Shown here piece after piece: positions 15,979-23,917 of a stretch of 32,439 nucleotides of DNA; the first letter of the stretch is position 1; the number at the start of each line of letters is the position of its first letter. A model generated the notes under the pieces. That model searched no databases and had not been told where the DNA came from. It saw nothing but the letters and a program-made list of their open reading frames with translations. Source of the DNA: Nitrososphaerales archaeon (GTDB taxonomy: Archaea > Thermoproteota > Nitrososphaeria > Nitrososphaerales > CADDZS01); contig JASHPQ010000262.1 of NCBI GenBank assembly GCA_030037995.1, positions 1 to 32,439 of the forward strand, read 5' to 3'. A program made the translations under genes and the position numbers.

Positions 15979-17184
15979 CTATGAGAACAGTGCGTCTAGC
16001 TGTATCAGCGCAACCAGCGGGGCGATCACTAAGCAAAGCACGCAATACAACGCGAGGGACCTGTTCCCTCGGAGTAGGCCAGCGGAATATCCAAAAAATA
16101 CCGGAAAGGCTGGCAGTAGGAGGCGCGGAATCGAAGCCGCTGCGACGCCGTTCAAGAAAAACAGAGGAGTCATGATCGAAAGGGCTAGCCCGGCAAGAAA
16201 CCATCTGTCCGGAATGCGGTTCCTCTTCATCAAAAGCAAGACCACTCCTGCAACGTAGAAGGCCTCGAAAGCGATATTCCTGATGACCCAGTAGATCGGC
16301 GGCAGGTAGGTGCCCATCACCGTCCAGTGGAATCCTGTAAACCAGCCGTGGAGAAGAAATTGAAGCTGCTCAACGGGAGTAACAATTGTGACGTCCCATC
16401 CTGCATTCTTCTCCACATTGAAAAAAGTCCAGAGGCTCGCCGTTTCTACAAGGAAAAAGGCAGCAATTGAGATAGCGATTGCTGCAACAGGCAAGACAAA
16501 TCGTCCCAACTCTTTCACCTTCTGGACAGTAACGTCTCGTCGAAAGGTCGTCTGTCTTTTATCAAAAATCAGTTTCGCTGCAAAAATCGGCACGGTCAAG
16601 ATCACAGCGTATGAAGTCAGGACGGCAAAGGCGAGCGAGACTCCGGTGAGAAATTGTCTTCCCCGGCGAAGGAGGAAGAACAGCGACAGCGCGAGGAAGA
16701 ATAGAGTGATGATGTCTGCGTAGTTCAGCGTCGAAAATACGAGATAGACTGGAAATAGTTCCGTGATAAGCGCCGTCCTGAAATCTGAAAGTTTGAAGAT
16801 GACGATGGGGAAAAGGAAGCTGAAAGTGTTCACAACGAGTAGACCGGCCGACCAGTATGATCCGGCGAAAGGTCTGAGCGCAGCGATCATGGACGGAAGG
16901 ACCGGCGAAAATGCGTATGCATCGTTGGTGCCGGGGTTTGATGCACCCTTATAACCGAGCTCCGCTATCTTATCGTAAAAGTCAGAGTCCCATTTTGTCC
17001 CTAGCTCCTGTAGAAAGTCCGCGTGGTGAATGTCAGAAAACAGAAACAGAGGCAGAAAAGTCGCTATCTTAGCTGCGGCGAGAATTACCACAAGCAGGAT
17101 TATCGACCTTGACTCGGGGCCAATGAGGACACCGGTCTTCATCTTTTCCTCGGGAATTACATTTCTCAGGTCTGTAGATGCCAT
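15979..17184 (-). CDS. PIG-V/GPI-mannosyltransferase-like integral membrane glycosyltransferase
   Basis: A 401-residue polytopic membrane protein with about ten helices. After a cytoplasmic N-terminus and first helix (~27-52) comes the extracytoplasmic catalytic loop KWDSDFYDKIAELGYKG. This matches the WDxxxY-x2-IAxxGY motif of GT-C glycosyltransferases (PIG-V and related mannosyltransferases). AFSPVLPSMIAALRP follows, as in those enzymes. Such proteins move mannose from a polyprenyl phosphate sugar to lipids or proteins at the outer membrane face. In an archaeon the target could be surface glycoprotein or lipid glycans. The start is ATG 17184. It is convergent with the dehydrogenase and divergent from the 17506 gene. 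Confidence 0.75.
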   Translation of the reverse strand: MASTDLRNVIPEEKMKTGVLIGPESRSIILLVVILAAAKIATFLPLFLFSDIHHADFLQELGTKWDSDFYDKIAELGYKGASNPGTNDAYAFSPVLPSMIAALRPFAGSYWSAGLLVVNTFSFLFPIVIFKLSDFRTALITELFPVYLVFSTLNYADIITLFFLALSLFFLLRRGRQFLTGVSLAFAVLTSYAVILTVPIFAAKLIFDKRQTTFRRDVTVQKVKELGRFVLPVAAIAISIAAFFLVETASLWTFFNVEKNAGWDVTIVTPVEQLQFLLHGWFTGFHWTVMGTYLPPIYWVIRNIAFEAFYVAGVVLLLMKRNRIPDRWFLAGLALSIMTPLFFLNGVAAASIPRLLLPAFPVFFGYSAGLLRGNRSLALYCVLCLVIAPLVALIQLDALFS

Positions 17185-17472
17185 TCTTGGGGGTAGCTCC
17201 CTTAAGACGAGGTCGCCGGACTAAGGTAGATGTCAAATAATGGAACTTTAACAAGAATGGGAACGATACCGATGGCGGTAGCTTTACTCGCATCCAAAGC
17301 AGTTCCCTCTGTGAAATAACGACAAAACGCACCAGGTCTAGTCGTCCCCTGAGGCTATGCTATCCACCACGTTTCAACGTCGAATACTCCCTATTTTGCT
17401 CTGCCGAAGTGTCTTAATGTTCTGCTCCGACGAACACTGCAGCTTCCGCTGGAAGATCCCTTTTGGGATTTG
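17185..17472. other. Divergent intergenic region between mannosyltransferase and GGCT-like genes
   Basis: About 290 bases with no convincing gene. AT-rich runs near 17230-17255 could be the minus-strand promoter of the mannosyltransferase. A short plus-strand open frame beginning at 17357 runs into the next gene in another frame and is not supported. Confidence 0.5.
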
Positions 17473-17479
17473 TTTAATA
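17473..17479 (+). promoter_or_regulatory. TATA element of the GGCT-like gene
   Basis: TTTAATA lies 27 bases before TTG 17506. This is the spacing of a leaderless archaeal transcript and supports 17506 as the real start. Confidence 0.45.
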
Positions 17480-17505
17480 GAGGAATCTCGATCTGAACTG
17501 GGGCA

Positions 17506-17982
17506 TTGTCCAGCAGTCAGGGCAGCAAGATATGGTATTTTGCTTACGGCTCTAACCTAAACGTTGACCAGATGAAATCGCGAGTAGGCCAGTGGCAGCT
17601 CTCCAAACGAGCGCTTGTCAGAAACTACAGGCTTGTGTTCAACGTGTACTCGAAGAAGAGAAATGGATACACTGGCAATCTGCAGTGGAGCGAGAACTTT
17701 GAGGATACCGTACCAGGTGTGGTCTACCACATCACCGCAGATCAACTAAAAGAACTGGAGAAATTCGAAGGAATCCCGGCCATTGGTGTAGGAGTAGAGC
17801 TTGAGGATGGCAACGAAATCTCCCACGCCAAGGTGTTCGTCTGGAAAACAACGGAGAAGGAACACGAACCGCCTAAAGATTATAGGCGAATCATCGAACA
17901 GGGTCTCTTGCAACATGGTTATCCGGATTCAACAGTAAAAAGGGTGTTTTCAAGGTTCGATGCTATTAGGACGAAGGCATGA
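17506..17982 (+). CDS. Gamma-glutamylcyclotransferase-like (AIG2/GGCT family) protein
   Basis: A 158-residue soluble protein with the GGCT fold. The substrate-binding loop YFAYGSNLN (YGSN at 14-17) is followed by a strand-rich core (RLVFNVYSKKRNGYTGNLQW). VPGVVYHITADQLKELEKFEG carries the presumed catalytic Glu at 88 (E of the EG motif). The family releases 5-oxoproline from gamma-glutamyl peptides or amines. The partner substrate here is unknown and the C-terminal extension (EPPKDYRRIIEQGLLQHGYP) is typical of prokaryotic members. The start is TTG 17506, supported by the TATA element 27 bases upstream. Confidence 0.8.
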   Translation: MSSSQGSKIWYFAYGSNLNVDQMKSRVGQWQLSKRALVRNYRLVFNVYSKKRNGYTGNLQWSENFEDTVPGVVYHITADQLKELEKFEGIPAIGVGVELEDGNEISHAKVFVWKTTEKEHEPPKDYRRIIEQGLLQHGYPDSTVKRVFSRFDAIRTKA

Positions 17983-18028
17983 AACTAGCAATGTCTCCCT
18001 TTTGACTGGCTAATCAAATGCAGGATTT

Positions 18029-19624
18029 TCATTCAGGGGGGATCTCGCGGAATGCGTACGAGATGTCGATCCCTCTTGCCGCCTGGCGCGACCTGGAAAC
18101 CACGTAGATTACGATTCCCGCGACAAACGAAGCCACCACATATCCATAAGCCAGCGGGTTTCCTCCCCAGACGCTTGGGTAAGCCAAAAATTCGTACGTC
18201 AGGTACGAGAAAACCAAAATCTGGAGCAAGCCCGCTAGTGCGAGCATGTTTCTCTCCCTTGTTCCCCTATTGAGCTGTTTCCAGGCGTAGATGGTCGCAG
18301 CAAGTCCCACGAAGGCAAAATAGATCATCGCAGCCACCAGCACCCCGTACAGCGAGGAAAGGGTCCCATACAGGAAAGATGCAAGGCCAATCAAGGCTAT
18401 GGTGATCACGAGATCGATAATGTGCGCGATCACGGGAGATCCATATTTCGGACTGACGTAAGCCAGCCGCTCAGGCAGAAATCGATCAAAAGCTTGCGCA
18501 AGCAAATATCTCGAAATCGTGATAATTCCAAATGCCAGGACCGCGACGGTGAAGAGGATCCATCCGAGCCCTATCACGAGCTTTACGAGGAAGCTACCTG
18601 AAACTCCCATCGCGAGCGTCCAAAAGTTGAACGAGTAGTTGTAAACCAGATTGGCGTTAGAAAGAGCTGCGTTTGTGAACGCAAACCCTCCTACGTAGTA
18701 CATTGCCGCGAACGGGACCGTCAGGAGGACAAAGGCGACGAAAAGTGAAATGGGGGTACTCCACCTTATGGTGGCCCCTCCCTTCAGTTCCGATCCGACA
18801 GAGGGGGCGGCGTTAAACCAAGGGTAGCTGAAAAGTGCAAAAAACGGCATGATCAATAGGGTATTTGCAAAGTTGAAAGTGATGCTCCCCGAATAGGAGG
18901 AAGCTATAGTTCGATAAGTCGTGTTTGCGATATTGAGAGAACTAATGTAATTTACGACCCCTTCCCTTCCGGCGACTAGAAGCGACGCGACAGAGATGAC
19001 AATCGCGAAGATGCCTATTGCCCAGAACGCCGATATGATCTTGAAGCCTGATCTGGGTCTGAAAATGTTCAACAAAACTAGGAAGGCAAAGATTAGCGAT
19101 GCCAACAGAAACTGTTCGACGGGGGAGGCCCCGCCTATGGAGAGATTCAGTACGCTGGAGTACCCCAGATTCACTCCCACCGACCCTATGGCGAAGACAA
19201 CGGACAGAGCGATAAGCGCGAGGTACGGCATCGTCTCAAGAGTCATCCCCATGAAGGTCAGCGTGCTACCGGCAAACCCTCCCAGAGACCGCGACATCCA
19301 CACGTAATCTCCACCGGTCCTTGAAACGTGCCTCTGCATGATTGTGTAGACGACCATCTGCGGTAGTGCGAGAACCGCCGCGATCATCGAGCCGTACACG
19401 AGATTCACGCCGTTCACCGTGGGAAGGCTCGCCATGGTGAACCCAATGAGCGCTAGCGCGGCGCCAATTGACATGTAGCTTATGTTAATCGCAATCGAAT
19501 CCACCAGCGAGACGTTCTTGACCAGACCAGTAGCTTGCCGGACAAAGACGCCTCCGGCAGGTCTTGCTCGAGCTCCTCTACCGTCGCGGTGGTTTTCTGC
19601 CAAGGAAGGTGCTTGACTCGGCAT
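18029..19624 (-). CDS. APC-superfamily amino acid permease
   Basis: A 531-residue polytopic membrane transporter with 12-14 hydrophobic helices. The basic N-terminus (ENHRDGRGARARPAGGVF) is cytoplasmic. The first helices read LVDSIAINISYMSIGAALALIGF; RTGGDYVWMSRSLGG with the GGDYVW motif is the hallmark of the APC amino acid/polyamine family, and FFALFSYPWFNAAPSVGSELK lies in the region of the sixth helix. I used ATG 19624. The frame is open to 19669, but the ATAAATATCT element at 19641-19650 lies within that extension, at roughly leaderless distance from 19624. The substrate is unknown. It is divergent from the thiamine-diphosphate enzyme. Confidence 0.85.
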   Translation of the reverse strand: MPSQAPSLAENHRDGRGARARPAGGVFVRQATGLVKNVSLVDSIAINISYMSIGAALALIGFTMASLPTVNGVNLVYGSMIAAVLALPQMVVYTIMQRHVSRTGGDYVWMSRSLGGFAGSTLTFMGMTLETMPYLALIALSVVFAIGSVGVNLGYSSVLNLSIGGASPVEQFLLASLIFAFLVLLNIFRPRSGFKIISAFWAIGIFAIVISVASLLVAGREGVVNYISSLNIANTTYRTIASSYSGSITFNFANTLLIMPFFALFSYPWFNAAPSVGSELKGGATIRWSTPISLFVAFVLLTVPFAAMYYVGGFAFTNAALSNANLVYNYSFNFWTLAMGVSGSFLVKLVIGLGWILFTVAVLAFGIITISRYLLAQAFDRFLPERLAYVSPKYGSPVIAHIIDLVITIALIGLASFLYGTLSSLYGVLVAAMIYFAFVGLAATIYAWKQLNRGTRERNMLALAGLLQILVFSYLTYEFLAYPSVWGGNPLAYGYVVASFVAGIVIYVVSRSRQAARGIDISYAFREIPPE

Positions 19625-19640
19625 AATGTTCGGGAACGCT

Positions 19641-19650
19641 AGATATTTAT
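19641..19650 (-). promoter_or_regulatory. TATA element of the APC permease gene
   Basis: On the minus strand this reads ATAAATATCT, about 20-28 bases before ATG 19624. This geometry implies little or no leader and argues against the longer open frame starting at 19669. Confidence 0.45.
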
Positions 19651-19753
19651 TGCATCCCACCTGTTGCATGAAAAATTTTCTTCGCTATGATGGCATTCCA
19701 AGCATCTGCGACCCGCTCTCCCTTTTCAGATCGGAATATCGAAAGAAACGGAA

Positions 19754-19764
19754 CTATATACAAA
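19754..19764 (+). promoter_or_regulatory. TATA element of the thiamine-diphosphate enzyme gene
   Basis: CTATATACAAA is a strong TATA-like sequence. Transcription would begin near 19787 and the ~40-base leader ends with a purine-rich AGGAGAAAGGAAGAGG before ATG 19829, a clear ribosome binding region. Confidence 0.5.
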
Positions 19765-19828
19765 CGCTTAACTTTAATCTGAAATAGCTCCCATCCAGCT
19801 ACTTTTCAGGAGAAAGGAAGAGGAAATT

Positions 19829-21583
19829 ATGTCTGCAGAGTTTACTGGTGTCAAGTTCATCGCTGAGTATTTCAGGAAATCCGGTATCAAGCACGTGTTT
19901 GGAATTCCTGGCCACGGGAACGTGGCCGTGGTAGATGAGCTCATCGATTACTCGTCGGATATCCAGTTTGTGCCGATCAAGCACGAGCAGTGGGGCGGCC
20001 ACATGGCCGACGGATACTTTAGAGCAAATCGCAAAGTGCCCGCAGTTGTGACAACTTCCGTCGGCCCCGGCGCCACAAACCTTGCTACCGCGCTTGCAAC
20101 GGCCTATGTTGACTCCTCCACTTTCATCGCCCTCACCGGCGAGATCCAGACCTACCTTTTTGGCATGGGAATATTCCAGGAGATCGAGAGGCAGAATTCG
20201 ATCGATTATATCAACGCCATGCGCCACCTCGCGAAAAGGACGTTTCTCGTCTCGAACGTGAAGCAGCTGCCGAGAGTGCTCCCGAACGCGCACAGAGAAG
20301 CTCTCGGCGGAAGGCCCGGCCCCGTTCTCATTGATCTGCCCATGGAAATTCAGGTCGAGAAAATTAGGGCACAGATACCCGATCCGCCTGTTTCGCTTGG
20401 AAGGCTGTACCCCGATCCCACGAACATAAAGAAAGCGGCAGAGCTACTCCTTTCCGCAGAGCGGCCGCTGATCCTCATTGGGGGTGGCGTTGTGATGGCG
20501 GACGCGCAGGACGAGCTCGTAAAGGTTGCGGAGTTTTTGGGGGCGCCGGTAGCCTCGACCTTTAGGGGAGATGCCAAGGGAGGGTTTCCAGAAGATCACG
20601 ATCTCTACGTCTTCTCCCCGGGAAACGTTGGTAGTTTGGTTGCAAACAAGCTGGCACTGGATGCGGACGTGATCCTGGCGGTGGGAACGACTTTCAGCGA
20701 CGAGACCACGAGTTCATACGCCCCCAACGTGACGTTCAACATTCCTCCAACGAAGCTAATCCACATGGATCTAGATCCCCGCGAAATCGGCAAGAACTAT
20801 CCCACGGCCGTGGGTATCAACTCCGACGCCAAGACGGGCCTCGCTTCGCTGCACGACTCGTTATCGCATCTAGGAAAGAAAGCCGACTACCACGCGTCAG
20901 CTCACTACCAGCGGATGAAGCAGCTCAAAGACCAGTGGCTTGGGGAGATTGAAAGCCTGAGAAATCAGACTCCGATGGGAATTCCAAGCGCCGTAAAGAT
21001 CATGCGCGACTCGATACCCAAAAGCGCGATTGTCTCGGTCAGTGCGGGCCTGCCGCAGGAAATAATGGCGCAACTTTGGATCACTTCCGAACCCAGAACT
21101 TTCCTGAGCTCCGGCGGCTATTCTACGATGGGCTTCGCTTTTCCCGCCGCGATGGGGGCAAAGCTGGCGCGTCCCGATCGGGTGGCAGTCGCAGTGGAGG
21201 GGGACGGGTCGTTCATGATGAACAACGTCGAGCTCCTCACCGCGGTTCAGCTGAAGTTGCCGGTCGTCGTCGTGATCCTGAACAACTTTGGATGGATTTC
21301 GATAAGGGATCTCCAGATGAGAAACTTCGAGAAAAGGATAGTGGGAACGGACTTCAAGGATCGCGCGGGAAAGGTGCGAACGCCGAACTTTGAAAAGATA
21401 GTGACCGGATACGACGCCGAGTACTTCCGTGCCGAGAACCCCGCCGAGCTTTCGCGCTCCGTTTCTTTGGCAATCAAGGTGGAAGGACCTGCTGTTGTAG
21501 AAGCCTTAATCGAGAACAAGTTCCCTTACAGTGGCACAAAGTCCTACGGCTTCTGGGACCTTCCGTCGCGACAGAAAAACTGA
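19829..21583 (+). CDS. Thiamine-diphosphate enzyme, acetolactate-synthase-like
   Basis: A 584-residue ThDP-dependent enzyme with the standard three domains. The N-terminal PYR domain has FGIPGHGNVAVVDEL and the catalytic Glu E53 in IKHEQWGGHMADGYFR. The central domain includes RPLILIGGGVVMADAQDEL and later LIHMDLDPREIGK. The C-terminal PP domain has the ThDP motif beginning near residue 457 with GDGSFMMNNVELLTA and ending VILNN ~30 residues on. This is the acetolactate synthase/sulfoacetaldehyde acetyltransferase/IolD group. GWISIRDLQ after the motif differs from typical IlvB, and no regulatory small subunit is adjacent, so the true substrate is uncertain. The start is ATG 19829 with a good purine-rich leader. 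Confidence 0.8.
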   Translation: MSAEFTGVKFIAEYFRKSGIKHVFGIPGHGNVAVVDELIDYSSDIQFVPIKHEQWGGHMADGYFRANRKVPAVVTTSVGPGATNLATALATAYVDSSTFIALTGEIQTYLFGMGIFQEIERQNSIDYINAMRHLAKRTFLVSNVKQLPRVLPNAHREALGGRPGPVLIDLPMEIQVEKIRAQIPDPPVSLGRLYPDPTNIKKAAELLLSAERPLILIGGGVVMADAQDELVKVAEFLGAPVASTFRGDAKGGFPEDHDLYVFSPGNVGSLVANKLALDADVILAVGTTFSDETTSSYAPNVTFNIPPTKLIHMDLDPREIGKNYPTAVGINSDAKTGLASLHDSLSHLGKKADYHASAHYQRMKQLKDQWLGEIESLRNQTPMGIPSAVKIMRDSIPKSAIVSVSAGLPQEIMAQLWITSEPRTFLSSGGYSTMGFAFPAAMGAKLARPDRVAVAVEGDGSFMMNNVELLTAVQLKLPVVVVILNNFGWISIRDLQMRNFEKRIVGTDFKDRAGKVRTPNFEKIVTGYDAEYFRAENPAELSRSVSLAIKVEGPAVVEALIENKFPYSGTKSYGFWDLPSRQKN

Positions 21584-21687
21584 GACATATGAAATAGTTG
21601 GCATTCCTCCTGAATGCATCTTCTAGCGCTTCTCTCTTCGACAGAATCGCGAAATCGTGAAATCTCCTGATCTAAGCGAAAGATTAG

Positions 21688-21697
21688 CATAAATAAC
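21688..21697 (+). promoter_or_regulatory. TATA element of the winged-helix regulator gene
   Basis: CATAAATAAC ends 29 bases before TTG 21727, giving a leaderless or nearly leaderless start there. Confidence 0.45.
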
Positions 21698-21726
21698 ACT
21701 AGGATGTAATCTTATCCCCAGCTGCT

Positions 21727-22434
21727 TTGTCTCTAATAAGAACTCATCTTAGCGCAATCCAGTCCCGGATCCTAGTTGCTCTGTTTCAATCGGAGGGGCG
21801 CCAGCAGTTTGTGTCGAACGAAACCGTGCTGGAAAAGATCGGAATTGCTCAGTCGACTTGGTCGGAGGAACAAAAGCGCCTGATCGAAATGGGCCTTCTG
21901 GAAAAGAAAGCGTCCAAGACGATTAGGACCAACAATGTCTGCAGAATCGTGAACTTTCGGCTCACGAGCAAGGGTAGGACGGTGGCCTTCAATCTTGCAA
22001 ATATTTCTAGGATGATCGTCCCATCGCAAAGCGATCCAATGGAAGGAGCTGCCCACCCGCCTGTGCAAATCCCCATCTCCGAGAAAGGTTTCGAGTACGA
22101 AGTGATGGAGGCGATCGAGATCGCGTTGGATAGTTTTGGGATAAACCTGATTCCCCTTGTCCAAAGCAGACTCTCTGACGGTACCCCTTGGGGGGATGTA
22201 GCCCGACATCCGGAAAAGCTGACGAGGATCCTCAAAGATCTTTTCGGCAAGGACGGTTCTAACACTGTAGAGTCGATGATCGTGGAGAATTTGAAAGCTC
22301 GTTTTGAGGGAGGGATGCCAGCGCGGGAGAATGATCTGGTAAACTTGGTAGCAGAGTTCAGACGCAAGCTGGTCGCGGACGACCTGTCCCAAGAAGCTAC
22401 TTCCGCTGGGAGTCGTCCCGAATCAATAAAGTGA
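21727..22434 (+). CDS. Winged-helix regulator with C-terminal copy of the three-copy helical domain
   Basis: A 235-residue regulator. Residues ~1-90 form a winged helix: IQSRILVALFQSEG, then VLEKIGIAQSTWSEEQKRLIEMG as helix-turn-helix, then LLEKKASKTIRTNNVCRIVNFRLT as the wing. After a Pro-rich linker, residues ~122-215 (bases 22090-22372) match the two small proteins at 4600-5340: FEYEVMEAIEIALDSFG, then NTVESMIVENLKARF and LVNLVAEFRRKL. This domain presumably dimerises or senses a signal. The start is TTG 21727. It is 9 bases upstream of a membrane-protein gene, so the two likely act together. The signal and target are unknown. Confidence 0.7.
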   Translation: MSLIRTHLSAIQSRILVALFQSEGRQQFVSNETVLEKIGIAQSTWSEEQKRLIEMGLLEKKASKTIRTNNVCRIVNFRLTSKGRTVAFNLANISRMIVPSQSDPMEGAAHPPVQIPISEKGFEYEVMEAIEIALDSFGINLIPLVQSRLSDGTPWGDVARHPEKLTRILKDLFGKDGSNTVESMIVENLKARFEGGMPARENDLVNLVAEFRRKLVADDLSQEATSAGSRPESIK

Positions 22435-22443
22435 CTTTTGTAA

Positions 22444-22851
22444 ATGAATTCCTTCGCCCTCCATCTTTTCAGGTTCTTGACTCCGTCGGAATCGGCACTA
22501 CTGATTGCCCTAAACCTGACGACAGTTGTGGCTACGATATGCCTCGGTTATTTCGCGGCCAAGATTTTCTTTTACATGCGGTTGGGACGGCTGGAGAGAG
22601 GATGGAAACTGATAACGGGCGGGGCAGTGTGCTTGTGTATCGCGTTTCTTTTCTTGGCCTTTCAGCATCTTTTCTCCGTACATTCGAATCTTTACTTCTA
22701 TCTTGACGCTGTTGGGATGACCTTCAGCATTGGGGGAATCTTCTTGATGGTGCTGGGGCTGCGGTCCCACTACTACGTGTGGACGCGTAAAATCAATGAC
22801 AGAGCGCCGCGACCTATTTTAGTGAACGAACGCAGTGACAAGGAAGAGTAG
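22444..22851 (+). CDS. Three-helix membrane protein cotranscribed with the regulator
   Basis: A 135-residue membrane protein with three hydrophobic segments at ~20-45 (ALLIALNLTTVVATICLGYF), ~57-77 (LITGGAVCLCIAFLFLAF) and ~88-108 (LDAVGMTFSIGGIFLMVLGL). A charged cytoplasmic tail ends RSDKEE. I do not recognise a named family. It starts at ATG 22444, 9 bases after the stop of the winged-helix regulator, so a two-gene operon is likely and the pair may form a membrane-linked regulatory system. A T7 tract follows before the convergent PPOX gene. Confidence 0.6.
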   Translation: MNSFALHLFRFLTPSESALLIALNLTTVVATICLGYFAAKIFFYMRLGRLERGWKLITGGAVCLCIAFLFLAFQHLFSVHSNLYFYLDAVGMTFSIGGIFLMVLGLRSHYYVWTRKINDRAPRPILVNERSDKEE

Positions 22852-22903
22852 CTCGCGCTCCTCTGGGGCCTTCTATTTCGCTGGATTGCTCAGCTCCGTG
22901 CCA

Positions 22904-22910
22904 TTTTTTT
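22904..22910 (+). terminator. Oligo-T terminator of the regulator/membrane-protein operon
   Basis: A run of seven T residues sits ~53 bases past the stop of the 22444 gene and directly at the end of the convergent PPOX gene. It reads as a terminator for the plus-strand unit. Confidence 0.45.
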
Positions 22911-23387
22911 CTAGTCCCATGTCGAATAATAGACTGGATCGAGCTCTACTACTATCTCCTTTCCGGACTTTACTCCATCTATCATAGTCTTTGCGTATGA
23001 ACTGTTCAGGTTTCCGAGGTACTTTTTGATTATATTTCCGGCAATTCCTTGGGCCTTCTCAACCTGCGTAACTATAGCCACAGACGCTTTTCCTTTCACA
23101 CCCTTGTAGGGCTGTCCTTCGGAATCGATGCAAAAGTACACTCTGTTGGATCGGGAGAGGTTCCCGACCTTTCTGGAATTTTTTCCGGTAAAAAAGTAAA
23201 TTCTGTCATCTTCGAAGTGAAACCAAACCGGGTAAATGACTGGGTCTCCATCTTTCTCGATCATGGCAAGCCTCAAGGGTATGCTCCCATCTTGCAGGAA
23301 CTTCCGGATCTCGGATTCGTCCATAGCTGGAACGCCTGACATCGCATTCAGGATTTTCTTAGTTGGTGAAGTCTTGGACGTAGCCAT
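22911..23387 (-). CDS. PPOX-class pyridoxamine 5'-phosphate oxidase-like flavin/F420 protein
   Basis: A 158-residue split-barrel flavin- or F420-binding protein. The core reads LRLAMIEKDGDPVIYPVWFHFEDDRIYFFTG, then SRKVGNLSRSNRVYFCID, the strand-turn-strand pattern of the PNPOx-like fold; KGKASVAIV follows. In archaea many such proteins use F420 or FMN to reduce unknown substrates. The open frame extends to ATG 23405, but the TTTTAAATAA element at 23411-23420 is only ~10 bases away from it. ATG 23387, six codons in, is ~29 bases from that element and is the better leaderless start. It is convergent with the 22444 gene and divergent from the DUF971 gene. Confidence 0.8.
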   Translation of the reverse strand: MATSKTSPTKKILNAMSGVPAMDESEIRKFLQDGSIPLRLAMIEKDGDPVIYPVWFHFEDDRIYFFTGKNSRKVGNLSRSNRVYFCIDSEGQPYKGVKGKASVAIVTQVEKAQGIAGNIIKKYLGNLNSSYAKTMIDGVKSGKEIVVELDPVYYSTWD

Positions 23388-23410
23388 GCTAATGCTAGCG
23401 CTCATGTTCG

Positions 23411-23420
23411 TTATTTAAAA
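23411..23420 (-). promoter_or_regulatory. TATA element of the PPOX gene
   Basis: On the minus strand this reads TTTTAAATAA, centred ~29 bases before ATG 23387, a textbook distance for leaderless archaeal transcription. Confidence 0.5.
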
Positions 23421-23491
23421 TCAGGTTTCTGAGAAGAATACGGCTAATTAGTCTTGGACGCGAAGGTTCGCTCAAGGCGAGGAAGACCGGA

Positions 23492-23821
23492 ATGGAACCC
23501 GTCGAACTAAATGTCTCAAGGCGCGAAGGTAAGGAAACGATCTCAGTCCTCTGGTCGGATGGACACAGATCCAATTACGATTCCTTCGAGCTTCGAAATG
23601 CTTGTCCCTGCGCCATGTGCCAAGGCGAACCGGGGATCTTTGGCAGGATATACACCCAGTCGAGGACCGAAGTTCGCGTGGACATTGTGCCGGATGAAAT
23701 CGAGACTGTTGGAAGGTACGGGTTGAAGATTACTTGGAGCGACGGGCACAACCTGGGAATCTATACCTTTGACTACCTCCGAAAGCTCTGCGGGTGCGAA
23801 GGGTGCAATAAATCTCAGTAA
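23492..23821 (+). CDS. DUF971 (GBBH-like N-terminal domain) protein
   Basis: A 109-residue protein of the DUF971/GBBH-like family. ISVLWSDGHRSNYDSFELRNACPCAMCQGE is the diagnostic start: a WSDGH strand followed by CPCAMC with three Cys. The sequence repeats the theme with LKITWSDGHNLGIYTFDYLRKLCGCEGC, giving a second Cys cluster at the end. In gamma-butyrobetaine hydroxylase this domain binds zinc. As a stand-alone or Mrp-fused protein it may bind zinc or an Fe-S cluster, but no activity is known. The start is ATG 23492. It is divergent from the PPOX gene. Confidence 0.8.
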   Translation: MEPVELNVSRREGKETISVLWSDGHRSNYDSFELRNACPCAMCQGEPGIFGRIYTQSRTEVRVDIVPDEIETVGRYGLKITWSDGHNLGIYTFDYLRKLCGCEGCNKSQ

Positions 23822-23917
23822 CTATAAGGCCCGCTCAAAGGCATGTTGGCACAGAAGAGTCGCGTATTTTTGCTTAGGTCAGTTCCCTAGAAAAGACGGA
23901 ATTCTTCCCTGGGGGCT

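Noticed and set aside
21772-22392. Minus-strand frame of 206 residues inside the winged-helix regulator
   Set aside because: Antisense shadow; the plus-strand product has a winged helix and a domain shared with two other genes.
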